64,000 bases of DNA from Beijerinckiaceae bacterium (GTDB lineage: Bacteria > Pseudomonadota > Alphaproteobacteria > Rhizobiales > Beijerinckiaceae), in the NCBI GenBank assembly GCA_027531565.1, contig JAPZSB010000002.1, positions 248,001 through 312,000 on the forward strand, in the 5' to 3' direction. Each line of letters starts with the position of its first letter. Positions within the stretch are counted from its first letter, which is position 1. Position numbers and translations under genes: made by a program. Below are positions 12,923-21,247 of this stretch, piece after piece. Below the pieces are notes generated by a model. It worked only from the letters and a program-made list of their open reading frames with translations, did no database searches and was not told the DNA's origin.

Positions 12923-12941
12923 ATTAGTGAAAATCACTAAT
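12923..12941. promoter_or_regulatory. Probable PutR operator between putA and putR
   Basis: A perfect inverted repeat with 8-bp arms (ATTAGTGA / TCACTAAT) around a three-base AAA centre lies in the 144-bp divergent intergenic region. Weak promoter-like hexamers flank it on both strands: TTGCAT-16-TACAAG towards putR, and TTGTAT-16-TGCAAT towards putA. A second shorter palindrome (CGCCTG-TTGA-CAGGCG, 12883-12898) lies on the putA side. A site for the Lrp-type regulator encoded next door is the simplest reading. Confidence 0.55.
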
Positions 12942-12974
12942 ACAAGTGCTCTACAGCGTGATTTGGAGTGGATG

Positions 12975-13439
12975 ATGGCAGAGCAGCTCGACCGGGCGGA
13001 TATCAAGATCCTGAGGGCCCTGCAGCGGGACGGACGCCTTTCGACCGTTGCCCTTGCGGAGAATGTCGGTCTCAGTCCAACCGCAACGACCGAGCGCGTC
13101 AAGCGTTTGACGCGCGAAGGCTACATCAAGGGGTATCACGCCGTGCTCGATCCGGCGATGCTCGATCGTGCGCTGCTGGTCTTCATCGAGATCACGCTCG
13201 ACAAGACGACTCCCGATGTCTTCGCCAAATTCGCGCTGGCGGTCCGTGCCTCGCGGGAGATCCTTGAATGCCACCTCGTGGCCGGCGGCTTCGACTACCT
13301 GATCAAGACCCGCGTCAAGGACATGGAGGCCTACCGGAACTTCCTCACCCAGACGATCCTGTCGCTGCCGGGCGTGCGCGAATCCCGGTCCTACGCGGTG
13401 ATGGAAGAGGTGAAGGCCGAGCTGACCCTGCCGGTCTGA
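12975..13439 (+). CDS. putR: Lrp/AsnC-family regulator of proline catabolism
   Basis: A 154-residue Lrp/AsnC protein. The N-terminal winged helix-turn-helix covers about residues 6-60 (DIKILRALQRDGRLS, then LSPTATTERVKRL), and the C-terminal RAM ligand-binding domain contains GGFDYLIKTRVKDMEAYRNFL. Two ATGs are adjacent (12972, 12975); the second has the better 6-bp spacing to GGAG. Divergence from putA matches the known PutR arrangement in Alphaproteobacteria, where PutR activates putA in response to proline. The proline role is inferred from context. Confidence 0.85.
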   Translation: MAEQLDRADIKILRALQRDGRLSTVALAENVGLSPTATTERVKRLTREGYIKGYHAVLDPAMLDRALLVFIEITLDKTTPDVFAKFALAVRASREILECHLVAGGFDYLIKTRVKDMEAYRNFLTQTILSLPGVRESRSYAVMEEVKAELTLPV

Positions 13440-13440
13440 C

Positions 13441-13467
13441 AAAAAAGGCGGGCCTGAGCCCGCCTTT
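13441..13467 (-). terminator. Intrinsic terminator between putR and terC, mainly for terC
   Basis: A 10-bp perfect stem (AAAGGCGGGC / GCCCGCCTTT) with a CTGA loop lies between two convergent genes. On the minus strand it is followed by six T, a good terminator for terC. On the plus strand only three T follow, so termination of putR is weaker. Confidence 0.8.
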
Positions 13468-13490
13468 CCGGTTTGCTGATGCGCCTGCTG

Positions 13491-14504
13491 TCAGGCCTTG
13501 CCGGCGCCGGCGGCCGGTTCGCCCCGGGTTTTCCAGAGCGAGTAGCCGATGCCACCGAGGATCAGCGCCAGCGTGACGCCGAGCGAGATGGCGGGGTTCA
13601 GCTTGCCGACCAGCTCGTTCCAGAAGATCTTCAGGCCGATGAAGACCAGGATCATGGCGAGCGCATATTTCAGATAGTGGAACCGGTGCACCATGGCGGC
13701 CAGGGCAAAATAGAGCGCCCGGAGGCCGAGGATCGCCATGATGTTGGCGGTGTAGACGATGAACGTGTCCGTGGTGATGGCGAAGATCGCCGGCACCGAG
13801 TCGACCGCGAAGATCAGGTCGGCCACGTTGATCACGATCAGGGCCAGGAAGAGCGGGGTCGCGAAGGACACCATCTTGCCCGTCGCCGGATCCGGCTGGC
13901 GGACGAAGAACTTCTCTCCATGGAGCTGCTCGGTCACCCGCATGCGCTTGCGCAGGAAGCGGACGACCGGGTTCTTGGACACATCCGGATCCGCCTCGGG
14001 CACCACGAGCATCTTGATGCCGGTGGCGATGAGGAAGGCACCGAAGATATAGAGCACCCAGCTGTATTGCTGCACCAGAGCCGCCCCGAGGGCGATCATG
14101 ATGCCGCGCAGGATGATGACCGCGAGAATGCCCCAGACGAGGGCGCGGTACTGGTATTTCGGCGGGATGGCGAAGAAGCCGAAGATCAGCGAGATGACGA
14201 AGACATTGTCGATGGACAAGGCCTTTTCGATGAAGAAGCCGGTGAAATAGGCGATGCCGGCATGCGTGCCGTCCTCGGTGACCAGGCGGCCGGTTTCATA
14301 GGACCACCAGATATAGCCGCCGAAGGCGATGGCGACGCTGATATAGAAGGCCGAAAGCCAGAGGCTTTCCGCCACGCCGAGTTCCTTCTCGTCGCGATGG
14401 AGGACGCCGAGATCAAACGCCATCAGCGTGACGATGACGGCAAGGAAAGCACCCCACATCCAGAGGGGCTTGCCCAGAAAGGCATAGCTAAGCAGATCGA
14501 TCAT
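13491..14504 (-). CDS. TerC-family integral membrane protein
   Basis: A 337-residue TerC protein with about nine hydrophobic membrane segments. Family signatures are present: an acidic intramembrane Asp in LMAFDLGVLHRDEKE, the SIDNVFVISLIF motif, and AVDSVPAIFAIT with conserved Asp. Relatives include Alx and TerC, linked to manganese export and metal loading of exported proteins. The start at 14504 was chosen because the preceding in-frame residues are not membrane-like and a promoter lies within that stretch. Stand-alone gene between putR and a divergent acyl-CoA synthetase; no other tellurite genes are near. Confidence 0.9.
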   Translation of the reverse strand: MIDLLSYAFLGKPLWMWGAFLAVIVTLMAFDLGVLHRDEKELGVAESLWLSAFYISVAIAFGGYIWWSYETGRLVTEDGTHAGIAYFTGFFIEKALSIDNVFVISLIFGFFAIPPKYQYRALVWGILAVIILRGIMIALGAALVQQYSWVLYIFGAFLIATGIKMLVVPEADPDVSKNPVVRFLRKRMRVTEQLHGEKFFVRQPDPATGKMVSFATPLFLALIVINVADLIFAVDSVPAIFAITTDTFIVYTANIMAILGLRALYFALAAMVHRFHYLKYALAMILVFIGLKIFWNELVGKLNPAISLGVTLALILGGIGYSLWKTRGEPAAGAGKA

Positions 14505-14594
14505 GATTTGGTACCGATATTTGAGCCCAAGAACGATGGTTCCGACATCGCGCGTCTTTCCGACACGCCAGAGGGGCCCGGCAACCGTCGCGGT

Positions 14595-14623
14595 GGATAA
14601 AGGGCGCAGCGACAATTTGTCAA
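14595..14623 (-). promoter_or_regulatory. Housekeeping-type promoter for terC
   Basis: On the minus strand a perfect -35 box TTGACA (14623-14618) is spaced 17 bp from TTATCC (14600-14595). It leaves a leader of about 84 nt before the terC ATG. The -35 overlaps the palindrome GACAATTTGTC (14611-14621), which could be an operator. I saw no yybP-ykoY manganese riboswitch core in the leader. Confidence 0.6.
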
Positions 14624-14711
14624 GATGGGCGCGTTTCGAGCCGCAACCATCGTTGCAATTTGCCTAAGACGCGGGCAGAGAGCGGCATCGCAACGGTACT
14701 GGATTGGTTCG

Positions 14712-16349
14712 ATGGCGATTGTTGCGCCCCTGCTCGGCCCCCCTTCCGCCTATGCCGAGGTGATCTCCCGGTTCCGCTGGCAGGTGCCGGCCCTGTTCAA
14801 TATCGGCGTCGCCTGTGCGGATGCCCATGCCAGCGTGCAGCCGGACCGGCCGGCCCTGATCGAGGTCGGGCCTGATTTCAGCACCGGCATCGTCAGCTAT
14901 GGCCAGCTCCGGGATGAATCGAACCGGCTGGCCCAGGCCCTCGTCCGCGCCGGCATCCGGCCCGGGGATCGGGTGGCGATCCATCTGCCGCAGGGCTGCC
15001 ATGTCCCTATCGCGCATTGCGCGATCTACAAGATCGGCGCGATTGCGGTGCCGCTGGCCGCGCTGTTCGGCGCGGATGCGCTGGCCTACCGGCTGCAGGA
15101 TTCCGGCGCGCGCCTGATGATCACCGATGCGGCCGGCGCCGCGAAGACACGGCCGCTGCTGGCCTCGACGCCGGCGCTGGAGCGCGTGATCTCGATCGAT
15201 GGCGATGATGGCACAACGACCGGGCTGTCGCGGTTCACCGAGGGGCTTTCCGGGTCATTCGAGCCGGTCAGGACGCAGGCCGATGACCCGGCCCTGATGA
15301 TCTACACCTCCGGAACGACCGGGCATCCGAAAGGCGCGTTGCACGGGCATCGCGTCCTGCTCGGGCATCTGCCCGGCGTCGAGATGCATCACGATTTCGC
15401 GCCGCAGGCCGGGGACCGGTTCTGGACGCCGGCGGACTGGGCCTGGGCCGGCGGCCTGCTCAACATCCTGCTGCCCGGTCTGTGCCTCGGCATTCCGGTC
15501 GTCGCCTGGCCGTTCCAGAAGTTCGACCCGGAAGCGGCCTTCGCCATGATGGCTCGGCTCGAGGTGCGCAATGCCTTCATTCCGCCGACCGGCCTCCGGT
15601 TGATGCGCAGCGTCCGGGACCCGGTGAAGCGGTTCGGCATGCCGCTGCGCAGCCTCGGCTCCGGGGGCGAGGCTCTGGGCACGCCCACCTTCGAATGGGG
15701 GCGCGAGGTGCTCGGCCTGCCGATCAACGAATTCTACGGCCAGACGGAGTGCAATCTCGTCCTGTCTTCGTCCCATGCCATGGACGTGGCGCGGGCCGGG
15801 ATGATCGGGCGGCCTGTGCCAGGGCATGCGGTTGACGTCATCCGCGAGGACGGGACGCCCTGCGCGGTCGAGGAGCCGGGGCAGATCGCCATCCGCCGGC
15901 CCGACCCCGTGATGTTCCTCGGCTACTGGAACAAGCCGGAAGCAACGGACGCGAAATTCATCGGGGACTGGATGACCACCGGCGACCAGGGCTATCGCGA
16001 CGGGGACGGCTATATCGGCTTTGTCGGGCGGGATGATGATCTCATCACCTCCTCCGGCTACCGGATCGGGCCGGTGGAGATCGAGGATTGCCTGATCAAG
16101 CACCCGGCGGTGGCGCTCGCGGCCGTGATCGGCAAGCCCGATCCGCTGCGGACCGAGATCGTGGTGGCCTTCCTCGTGCTCAAGCCCGGATTCGAGGCCA
16201 GCGAGGGGCTGGCGGAGGAGATCCGCCTCTTCGTGCGCGAGCGGCTCTCGGCGCATGAATATCCGCGCGAGGTGCATTTCGTCGCGGAAATGCCTTTGAC
16301 GACCACCGGCAAGATCATCCGGCGTGAACTGCGTCAGCGCCTTTCCTGA
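14712..16349 (+). CDS. AMP-dependent acyl-CoA synthetase
   Basis: A 545-residue ANL-superfamily enzyme that activates a carboxylic acid to acyl-AMP and then acyl-CoA. Motifs: phosphate loop MIYTSGTTGHPKGALHGH, NEFYGQTECN (A5), YRDGDGYIGFVGRDDDLITSSGYRIGPVEIED spanning the hinge Asp, split here for clarity, and the C-terminal catalytic Lys in TTTGKIIRREL. The sequence resembles medium-chain or AcsM-type synthetases, but the substrate cannot be read from it. ATG 14712 is preferred to an upstream in-frame ATG at 14625 because the extra residues look non-coding. Its 3' end overlaps the convergent cobW-like gene by 16 bp. Confidence 0.88.
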   Translation: MAIVAPLLGPPSAYAEVISRFRWQVPALFNIGVACADAHASVQPDRPALIEVGPDFSTGIVSYGQLRDESNRLAQALVRAGIRPGDRVAIHLPQGCHVPIAHCAIYKIGAIAVPLAALFGADALAYRLQDSGARLMITDAAGAAKTRPLLASTPALERVISIDGDDGTTTGLSRFTEGLSGSFEPVRTQADDPALMIYTSGTTGHPKGALHGHRVLLGHLPGVEMHHDFAPQAGDRFWTPADWAWAGGLLNILLPGLCLGIPVVAWPFQKFDPEAAFAMMARLEVRNAFIPPTGLRLMRSVRDPVKRFGMPLRSLGSGGEALGTPTFEWGREVLGLPINEFYGQTECNLVLSSSHAMDVARAGMIGRPVPGHAVDVIREDGTPCAVEEPGQIAIRRPDPVMFLGYWNKPEATDAKFIGDWMTTGDQGYRDGDGYIGFVGRDDDLITSSGYRIGPVEIEDCLIKHPAVALAAVIGKPDPLRTEIVVAFLVLKPGFEASEGLAEEIRLFVRERLSAHEYPREVHFVAEMPLTTTGKIIRRELRQRLS

Positions 16350-17380
16350 GCGCCGGTTTCCGCGCGCACCAGCGCCGACCAGAAGGTTTCGATCGTCTCC
16401 CTCGGGATGCCCTGCACGATGAAGACGAGCCGCGTCCGGCGGTCCCGCCCCGGCCAGCGGGCGAGGCGCTGCATCGGATGCATGACGGACTGGACATGAT
16501 GGATGACGGCCGGGCGCTCCGGATCATCGGCCATGGCGACGAGGCCCTTCAGCCGGAGCAGGCGTGGCCCGTGCAGGATGCGCATCGCCTCCTGGAAGAC
16601 GACCAGCGATTCCGGCCGCACCGGGTGATACGAGGTGAAGCTGAAGCTTTCGATATCGGAACCGTGCCGGTTCGGATCATGCCCTGCGGCATGGGGCGGG
16701 CTGGCGCCCTGCGCCGCGCCCAGCCAGGCCTCCAGTTCCGAGCCTGCTTCCTGCCAAGGCTCGAAGCGATTGGCGAACAGCGTCGCCGCGAAATCCGGCG
16801 GCTCTTCCCTCAGGAGGCGGGCGGCCGGGTTGAGGCGCGCGACCATCCCTTCCAGCGCGGCGATCCCGCCCGGTTCTGCCAAATCCTGCTTCGTCAGAAG
16901 GATCCGGTCTGCCAGGGCTACCTGCCGGCGCGCTTCCGCATGGCGCCCGAGCGTCTCCGCGCCATGGACGGCATCGACAAGGGTCACGAGCCCGGCAATC
17001 GCGAAGCGCTTCGAGAGATAGGGGTGCTGGAGCACGGATTGCAGGATGGGCAGCGGATCGGCAAGGCCGGTCGTTTCGATCAGGATCTGCCGGAACGGCG
17101 TGATCCGCCGGTTGTCGCGACGGCGCAGCAGATCCTCGAGCGTGGCGACGAGATCGCCGCGGATCGTGCAGCAGAGGCAGCCAGCCGCCATCAGCACCAT
17201 GTCGCCGGGTGCCTCCTCGACCAGCAGGTGGTCGAGCCCCACGGCGCCGAACTCGTTGATGATGACCAGCGTGTCGGCCAGGGCCGGATCGGCCAGCCAG
17301 TGATTGAGGCGGGTGGTCTTCCCCGCCCCCAGAAACCCGGTGAGGATGACCAGCGGGAGCGGAGGCAGCGGCCCGGTCAT
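16334..17380 (-). CDS. CobW/P47K (COG0523) family metal-chaperone GTPase
   Basis: A 348-residue G3E GTPase. Walker A is TGFLGAGKTT (residues about 14-23), the CxCC metal-binding motif appears as GCLCCT, a Walker B-type ETTGLADP follows, and the guanine-specificity motif is LTKQD. A CobW C-terminal domain is present, with His-rich linker segments (HAAGHDPNRHGSD). Family members deliver zinc or cobalt to client enzymes. No Zur box or cobalamin gene is adjacent, so the metal is undetermined. The start ATG lies 2 bp after the EamA gene stop, indicating co-translation. The 3' end overlaps the acyl-CoA synthetase gene tail to tail. Confidence 0.88.
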   Translation of the reverse strand: MTGPLPPLPLVILTGFLGAGKTTRLNHWLADPALADTLVIINEFGAVGLDHLLVEEAPGDMVLMAAGCLCCTIRGDLVATLEDLLRRRDNRRITPFRQILIETTGLADPLPILQSVLQHPYLSKRFAIAGLVTLVDAVHGAETLGRHAEARRQVALADRILLTKQDLAEPGGIAALEGMVARLNPAARLLREEPPDFAATLFANRFEPWQEAGSELEAWLGAAQGASPPHAAGHDPNRHGSDIESFSFTSYHPVRPESLVVFQEAMRILHGPRLLRLKGLVAMADDPERPAVIHHVQSVMHPMQRLARWPGRDRRTRLVFIVQGIPRETIETFWSALVRAETGAQERR

Positions 17381-17382
17381 CC

Positions 17383-18324
17383 TTATCCTGCCTCGCCCGT
17401 GCTGGCTGCAGGGGCCGGCTTGCGGCCCGAATCGAGCAGGATCTCGCCGGCAAGGGCGGCAAGGATCATCGCCACGCCGCCCAGCTGAAGCGGCGAGAGC
17501 GTCTCGCCGATGAACCAGGCCGCGAAGACAATGGCGGTGACCGGTTCGAACAGGAAGAGCAGGCTCGTCCGCGAGGCGCTGATCCGCCGCGAGGCCATGA
17601 GCTGGAAGACGAAGGCAACGGCATAGGCGGCCATGGCAATCCCGATCGCCACGGGGGCCTTCGCGAAGGCATCGAGCGGGGCCGGGCCGCCATTGACCAG
17701 CATGAAGACGAGCGAGATCGGCGCCACCACTACCTGGATCCAGAACAGGGTGCGCACAGTTGACCCTTCGACATGGCCGGCGACAAGGAACATCGCGGCG
17801 CAGGCCATGGCCGCAACCAGCGCGAAAAGCACGCCCTTGACGGTGAGCTGGTCCGCCGAGGGGCCGACCGCAAGGACAAGCCCGGCAAAGGCGATGCCGA
17901 AAACGACGATCTGCTGGCGGCTCAGCGGCCGGCCTTCGAGCCGGTTCGAGAGCAGCATGACGATCAGCGGGAAGGTGTAGAAGATCACCACCGTCAGCGG
18001 CACGGAGAGGTGATCGAGCGCCGAGAGATAGAAGGTCGCGGTGAGGCCGGCGGCAACGGCAAGGCGGAGAACGGGGCCCCGGTCGGCCGGCCCGAGGCGC
18101 AGCGTCTCGCGCAGGGCGAGGGCGATGGCGCCGAGGACCGGCACCATGATGAGCGAGCGATAGAAAATCAGCTCGGCGCCGGGCAAGCCTGCCTGGGAGG
18201 CCGCGCGCGCCGCCGGGATATTGGCGCCGTAGAGCCACGCGCCGATCAGGGCGAAGAGCGTTCCGAGAAGCAGCGTGCGCCGTGCCTGGCGACCGGCTTC
18301 GCCGGCGAGCGGATCAAAGGTCAC
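17383..18324 (-). CDS. EamA/DMT-family transporter
   Basis: A 313-residue protein with about ten hydrophobic segments arranged as two EamA repeats, typical of drug/metabolite transporters in the inner membrane. The first repeat begins near LLLGTLFALIGAWLYG and the second near VKGVLFALVAAMACAAMF. The GTG start at 18324 overlaps the carboxypeptidase stop by 4 bp (GTGA), a coupling junction. The substrate is unknown; solute export is the usual family role. Confidence 0.85.
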   Translation of the reverse strand: MTFDPLAGEAGRQARRTLLLGTLFALIGAWLYGANIPAARAASQAGLPGAELIFYRSLIMVPVLGAIALALRETLRLGPADRGPVLRLAVAAGLTATFYLSALDHLSVPLTVVIFYTFPLIVMLLSNRLEGRPLSRQQIVVFGIAFAGLVLAVGPSADQLTVKGVLFALVAAMACAAMFLVAGHVEGSTVRTLFWIQVVVAPISLVFMLVNGGPAPLDAFAKAPVAIGIAMAAYAVAFVFQLMASRRISASRTSLLFLFEPVTAIVFAAWFIGETLSPLQLGGVAMILAALAGEILLDSGRKPAPAASTGEAG

Positions 18325-19817
18325 GAGCGCGGCTGGCCCTGCTTCGGCGTGTCCTTCTTGCGGGCCGCGGCCTTCTTTTTCTCGGCGGCGGCCTGCGCCT
18401 TGGCCTTGCCCGGATCGGTCGCGGCCGGGCGGGTGGCAACACGTGGCGTTTCAGCCGGGCGTGCAGCCGCAGCCTGCGGCCGTGGTGCGGACCGCGTGGC
18501 GAGCGAGGCGCCGGAAGCCGGGCGGGGCTGGGCCGAATGACCCTGCCCGATCCGGCCGGCTGCCCCGGGCCGCAGCGGAGCGGTTCCGGTCAGGGCCAGC
18601 GGGGCGGCGGTTCCCGTGGCGCGGGAGGCGGAAGCCGGCGCGAAGGCTGTCGCGTTGCCCGGCGCATTGGCTTCGCCCGGCCGGCGTGCGATCTCGGTGC
18701 TGCCCGGCGCGCGGCCGAGATAGACCGGGACCGGATCGAAATTGTCCCGTGGGCCGAGGGCAATGCGGCCGCCGACGCGCTGGCCGACATTCAGGGCCTG
18801 GCCGGACCGGTAGCCGCCGGCAATCACCATGTCCGGGCGGTCCGGCGCATTGGAGCTGAAGGCGAGGGCCGTGCCGGCATCTTCCTCTTCCGCCACAGGC
18901 GGACCGCGCCGGCCGCAGATCTCGGCGCGGCGGTTCGGCGCGGTGGTTTCGGGGCTGGCGGTCAGCTGGGCCAAGCTGCGGCCCGAGCCGGCACCGCTCG
19001 CGAAGAAGCCGCCACCACCCGAGGTGAAGCCCTGATCGAGGAGCTGGGCTGCCTTGAGCGTGCGATCAGCGCCCGATGTCGCCCCGAAGACGACGGCGAT
19101 CAGGGTGCGGCCGTTGCGTTCGGCCGCCGAGACGAGGTTGAAGCCGGAGGCGCAGACAAAGCCGGTCTTCATGCCCATCGCACCGGGATAGCGCCCGATC
19201 AGGCCATTGGTATTGCTGTATTTGCGGTTGCCGAGCTGGACCGCGCCGATCGTCCAGTAGTCGCGGTATTCCGGAAATTCCAGCAGGAGCGCGCGGGCGA
19301 GGATGGCCATGTCGCGGGCGGAAGAGACATGGCTTTCATGATGCAGCCCGTGCGGATTGACGAAATGGCTTTCCCGCATGCCCAGCCGCGCGGCTTCCTG
19401 GTTCATCATTCGCGCGAAGCCGGCCGTGGAGCCGCCGATCCCCTCCGCGACAACGGTGGAGACATCGTTCGCGGATTTCACCATGAGAAGCTTCAGGGCG
19501 TTCTCGAGCGTGATTTCCTGGCCGGGCTTGATCCCGATCTTGCTCGGGGGCTGCTTTGCGGCCACCGCGGAAGCGACGATCGGCGTCTCCAGCTTGATCT
19601 GGCCCTTCGCCACGGCCCGCAGGGCGACATAGGCTGTCATCAGTTTCGTGGTCGAGGCCGGGAACCAGGGCCGGGTCGCTTCCTCCGTCTGGATGACCTC
19701 GCCCGTGGCGGCATCGACCACGACGGTCGGCACCATCGGATCGGCCTGTGCCGGCAGCACGATCAGGCCTGCCAATGTGGCAGACAGCGAAAGCCTGAGA
19801 AGCGTTGAAGACGTCAC
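18321..19817 (-). CDS. D-alanyl-D-alanine carboxypeptidase (penicillin-binding protein 5/6 family)
   Basis: A 498-residue periplasmic peptidoglycan D,D-carboxypeptidase of the S11 family. After a signal peptide (cleavage probably after LPAQA, residue 25) come the three active-site motifs: SxxK as STTK (55-58), SxN as SAN (115-117) and KTG (217-219). The C-terminal 150 residues are Ala/Pro/Arg rich and end in a Lys-rich run, longer than in E. coli DacA. The start is a GTG at 19817 preceded by GAGG; an ATG-initiated extension to 20084 would place a long non-signal stretch ahead. It heads a coupled cluster with the EamA and CobW-like genes. Confidence 0.9.
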   Translation of the reverse strand: MTSSTLLRLSLSATLAGLIVLPAQADPMVPTVVVDAATGEVIQTEEATRPWFPASTTKLMTAYVALRAVAKGQIKLETPIVASAVAAKQPPSKIGIKPGQEITLENALKLLMVKSANDVSTVVAEGIGGSTAGFARMMNQEAARLGMRESHFVNPHGLHHESHVSSARDMAILARALLLEFPEYRDYWTIGAVQLGNRKYSNTNGLIGRYPGAMGMKTGFVCASGFNLVSAAERNGRTLIAVVFGATSGADRTLKAAQLLDQGFTSGGGGFFASGAGSGRSLAQLTASPETTAPNRRAEICGRRGPPVAEEEDAGTALAFSSNAPDRPDMVIAGGYRSGQALNVGQRVGGRIALGPRDNFDPVPVYLGRAPGSTEIARRPGEANAPGNATAFAPASASRATGTAAPLALTGTAPLRPGAAGRIGQGHSAQPRPASGASLATRSAPRPQAAAARPAETPRVATRPAATDPGKAKAQAAAEKKKAAARKKDTPKQGQPRS

Positions 19818-20025
19818 GCGAGCCTCGATTCCCCATCCAGGCCGGCTGATTCGGCCCGCCAGCGATGGCCTTTGCCCTTGGTAGCCCCGGCCGCAAATTT
19901 TGAGAAGGGGTGTCAGGGAATGACCTTGCCAGAACCAGCAAATTATGGCTGCGTTGCGGCCTGCTGTTAAACTTTGAACATTCTGCCTGAAATTGCGCCG
20001 GTTCGCCCGGCCCGGAGGACGCGAC

Positions 20026-21192
20026 ATGTCGGCATCGATCATCGGCTGGGCCCACACGCCCTTCGGCAAGAAGGAAGAAACCATCGAGGAGATGGTCGTT
20101 GCGGTCGCGCGAGAGGCGCTGGCCCATGCCCGGATCGACGCTGCGGATGTCGACGAGATCTATCTCGGGCATTTCAATGCCGGTTTCTCGCCGCAGGATT
20201 TCACCGCCTCGCTGGTTCTGCAGGCTGACCCGGCTCTGCGGTTCAAGCCGACGACGCGCGTCGAGAACGCCTGCGCCACCGGTTCCGCAGCGGTGCATCA
20301 GGCGGCGAAGGCGATTGCCGCGAAGGCCGCCCGCGTGGTGCTGGTGGTCGGCGTCGAGCAGATGACGCGGACGCCCGGCCCGGAAATCGGCGCCAATCTC
20401 CTCAAGGCCTCCTATCTGCCGGAGGACGGCCAGACTCCGGCCGGGTTTGCCGGGGTGTTCGGCAAGATCGCCGGTGCCTATTTCCAGCGCCATGGCGACC
20501 AGTCGGATGCGCTGGCTCGGATTGCGGCGAAGAACCATCGCAATGGAGTCGAGAACCCCTACGCGCAGATGCGCAAGGATTTCGGCTTCGAATTCTGCCG
20601 GACCGAGAGCGAGAAGAATCCCTATGTCGCCGGGCCGCTGAAGCGAACGGATTGCAGCCTCGTCTCGGATGGCGCGGCGGCGCTGGTACTCGCGGATCTC
20701 GATACGGCCATGGCCTCGGAGCGAGCCGTCCTGCTGCGCTCGCTGGCTCATGCGCAGGATTTCCTGCCGATGTCGAAGCGCGACATCCTTGCCTTCGAAG
20801 GCTGTTCGGTGGCCTGGCGCCAGGCGCTGGACAAGGCCCGCCTCACGCTCGATGACCTCTCCTTCGTCGAGACGCATGATTGCTTCACCATCGCCGAACT
20901 CATCGAATACGAGGCGATGGGGCTGACCAAGCCGGGCGAGGGCGCGCGCGCCATTCTCGAGGGCTGGACCGAAAAAACCGGCAAGCTGCCGGTCAATCCC
21001 TCCGGAGGCCTCAAGGCCAAGGGGCATCCGATCGGTGCGACCGGCGTCTCCATGCATGCGTTGACGGCGATGCAGGTCTGCGGCGAGGCGCCGGCCGGCA
21101 TGCAGATCAAGGATGCGACACTGGGCGGCGTCTTCAACATGGGTGGCGCGGCCGTGGCCAACTACGTCTCGATCCTCGAACGGATCCGCTGA
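20026..21192 (+). CDS. Thiolase-family acetyl-CoA acetyltransferase
   Basis: A 388-residue thiolase fold protein. The acyl-accepting Cys lies in ENACATGSAAVH, the His/Cys region in ETHDCFTIAEL, and the C-terminal GGLKAKGHPIGATG supplies the catalytic His. The sequence is closer to SCP-x/SCP2-type thiolases than to PhaA. GGAGG seven bases before ATG 20026 fixes the start. It could act in fatty acid or sterol-like side-chain degradation, but no neighbour supports one pathway; the acyl-CoA synthetase at 14.7 kb is not adjacent. Confidence 0.88.
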   Translation: MSASIIGWAHTPFGKKEETIEEMVVAVAREALAHARIDAADVDEIYLGHFNAGFSPQDFTASLVLQADPALRFKPTTRVENACATGSAAVHQAAKAIAAKAARVVLVVGVEQMTRTPGPEIGANLLKASYLPEDGQTPAGFAGVFGKIAGAYFQRHGDQSDALARIAAKNHRNGVENPYAQMRKDFGFEFCRTESEKNPYVAGPLKRTDCSLVSDGAAALVLADLDTAMASERAVLLRSLAHAQDFLPMSKRDILAFEGCSVAWRQALDKARLTLDDLSFVETHDCFTIAELIEYEAMGLTKPGEGARAILEGWTEKTGKLPVNPSGGLKAKGHPIGATGVSMHALTAMQVCGEAPAGMQIKDATLGGVFNMGGAAVANYVSILERIR

Positions 21193-21247
21193 GCGAACCG
21201 ATCCGGGCGGTCCCGGATTCCTGCCGGCGCCAGAGCAAGAGGCTGCC

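Noticed and set aside
14504-14600. A yybP-ykoY manganese riboswitch in the terC leader
   Set aside because: TerC-like genes often have one, but the conserved GGGGAGUAG-type core was not found in the roughly 84-nt leader.
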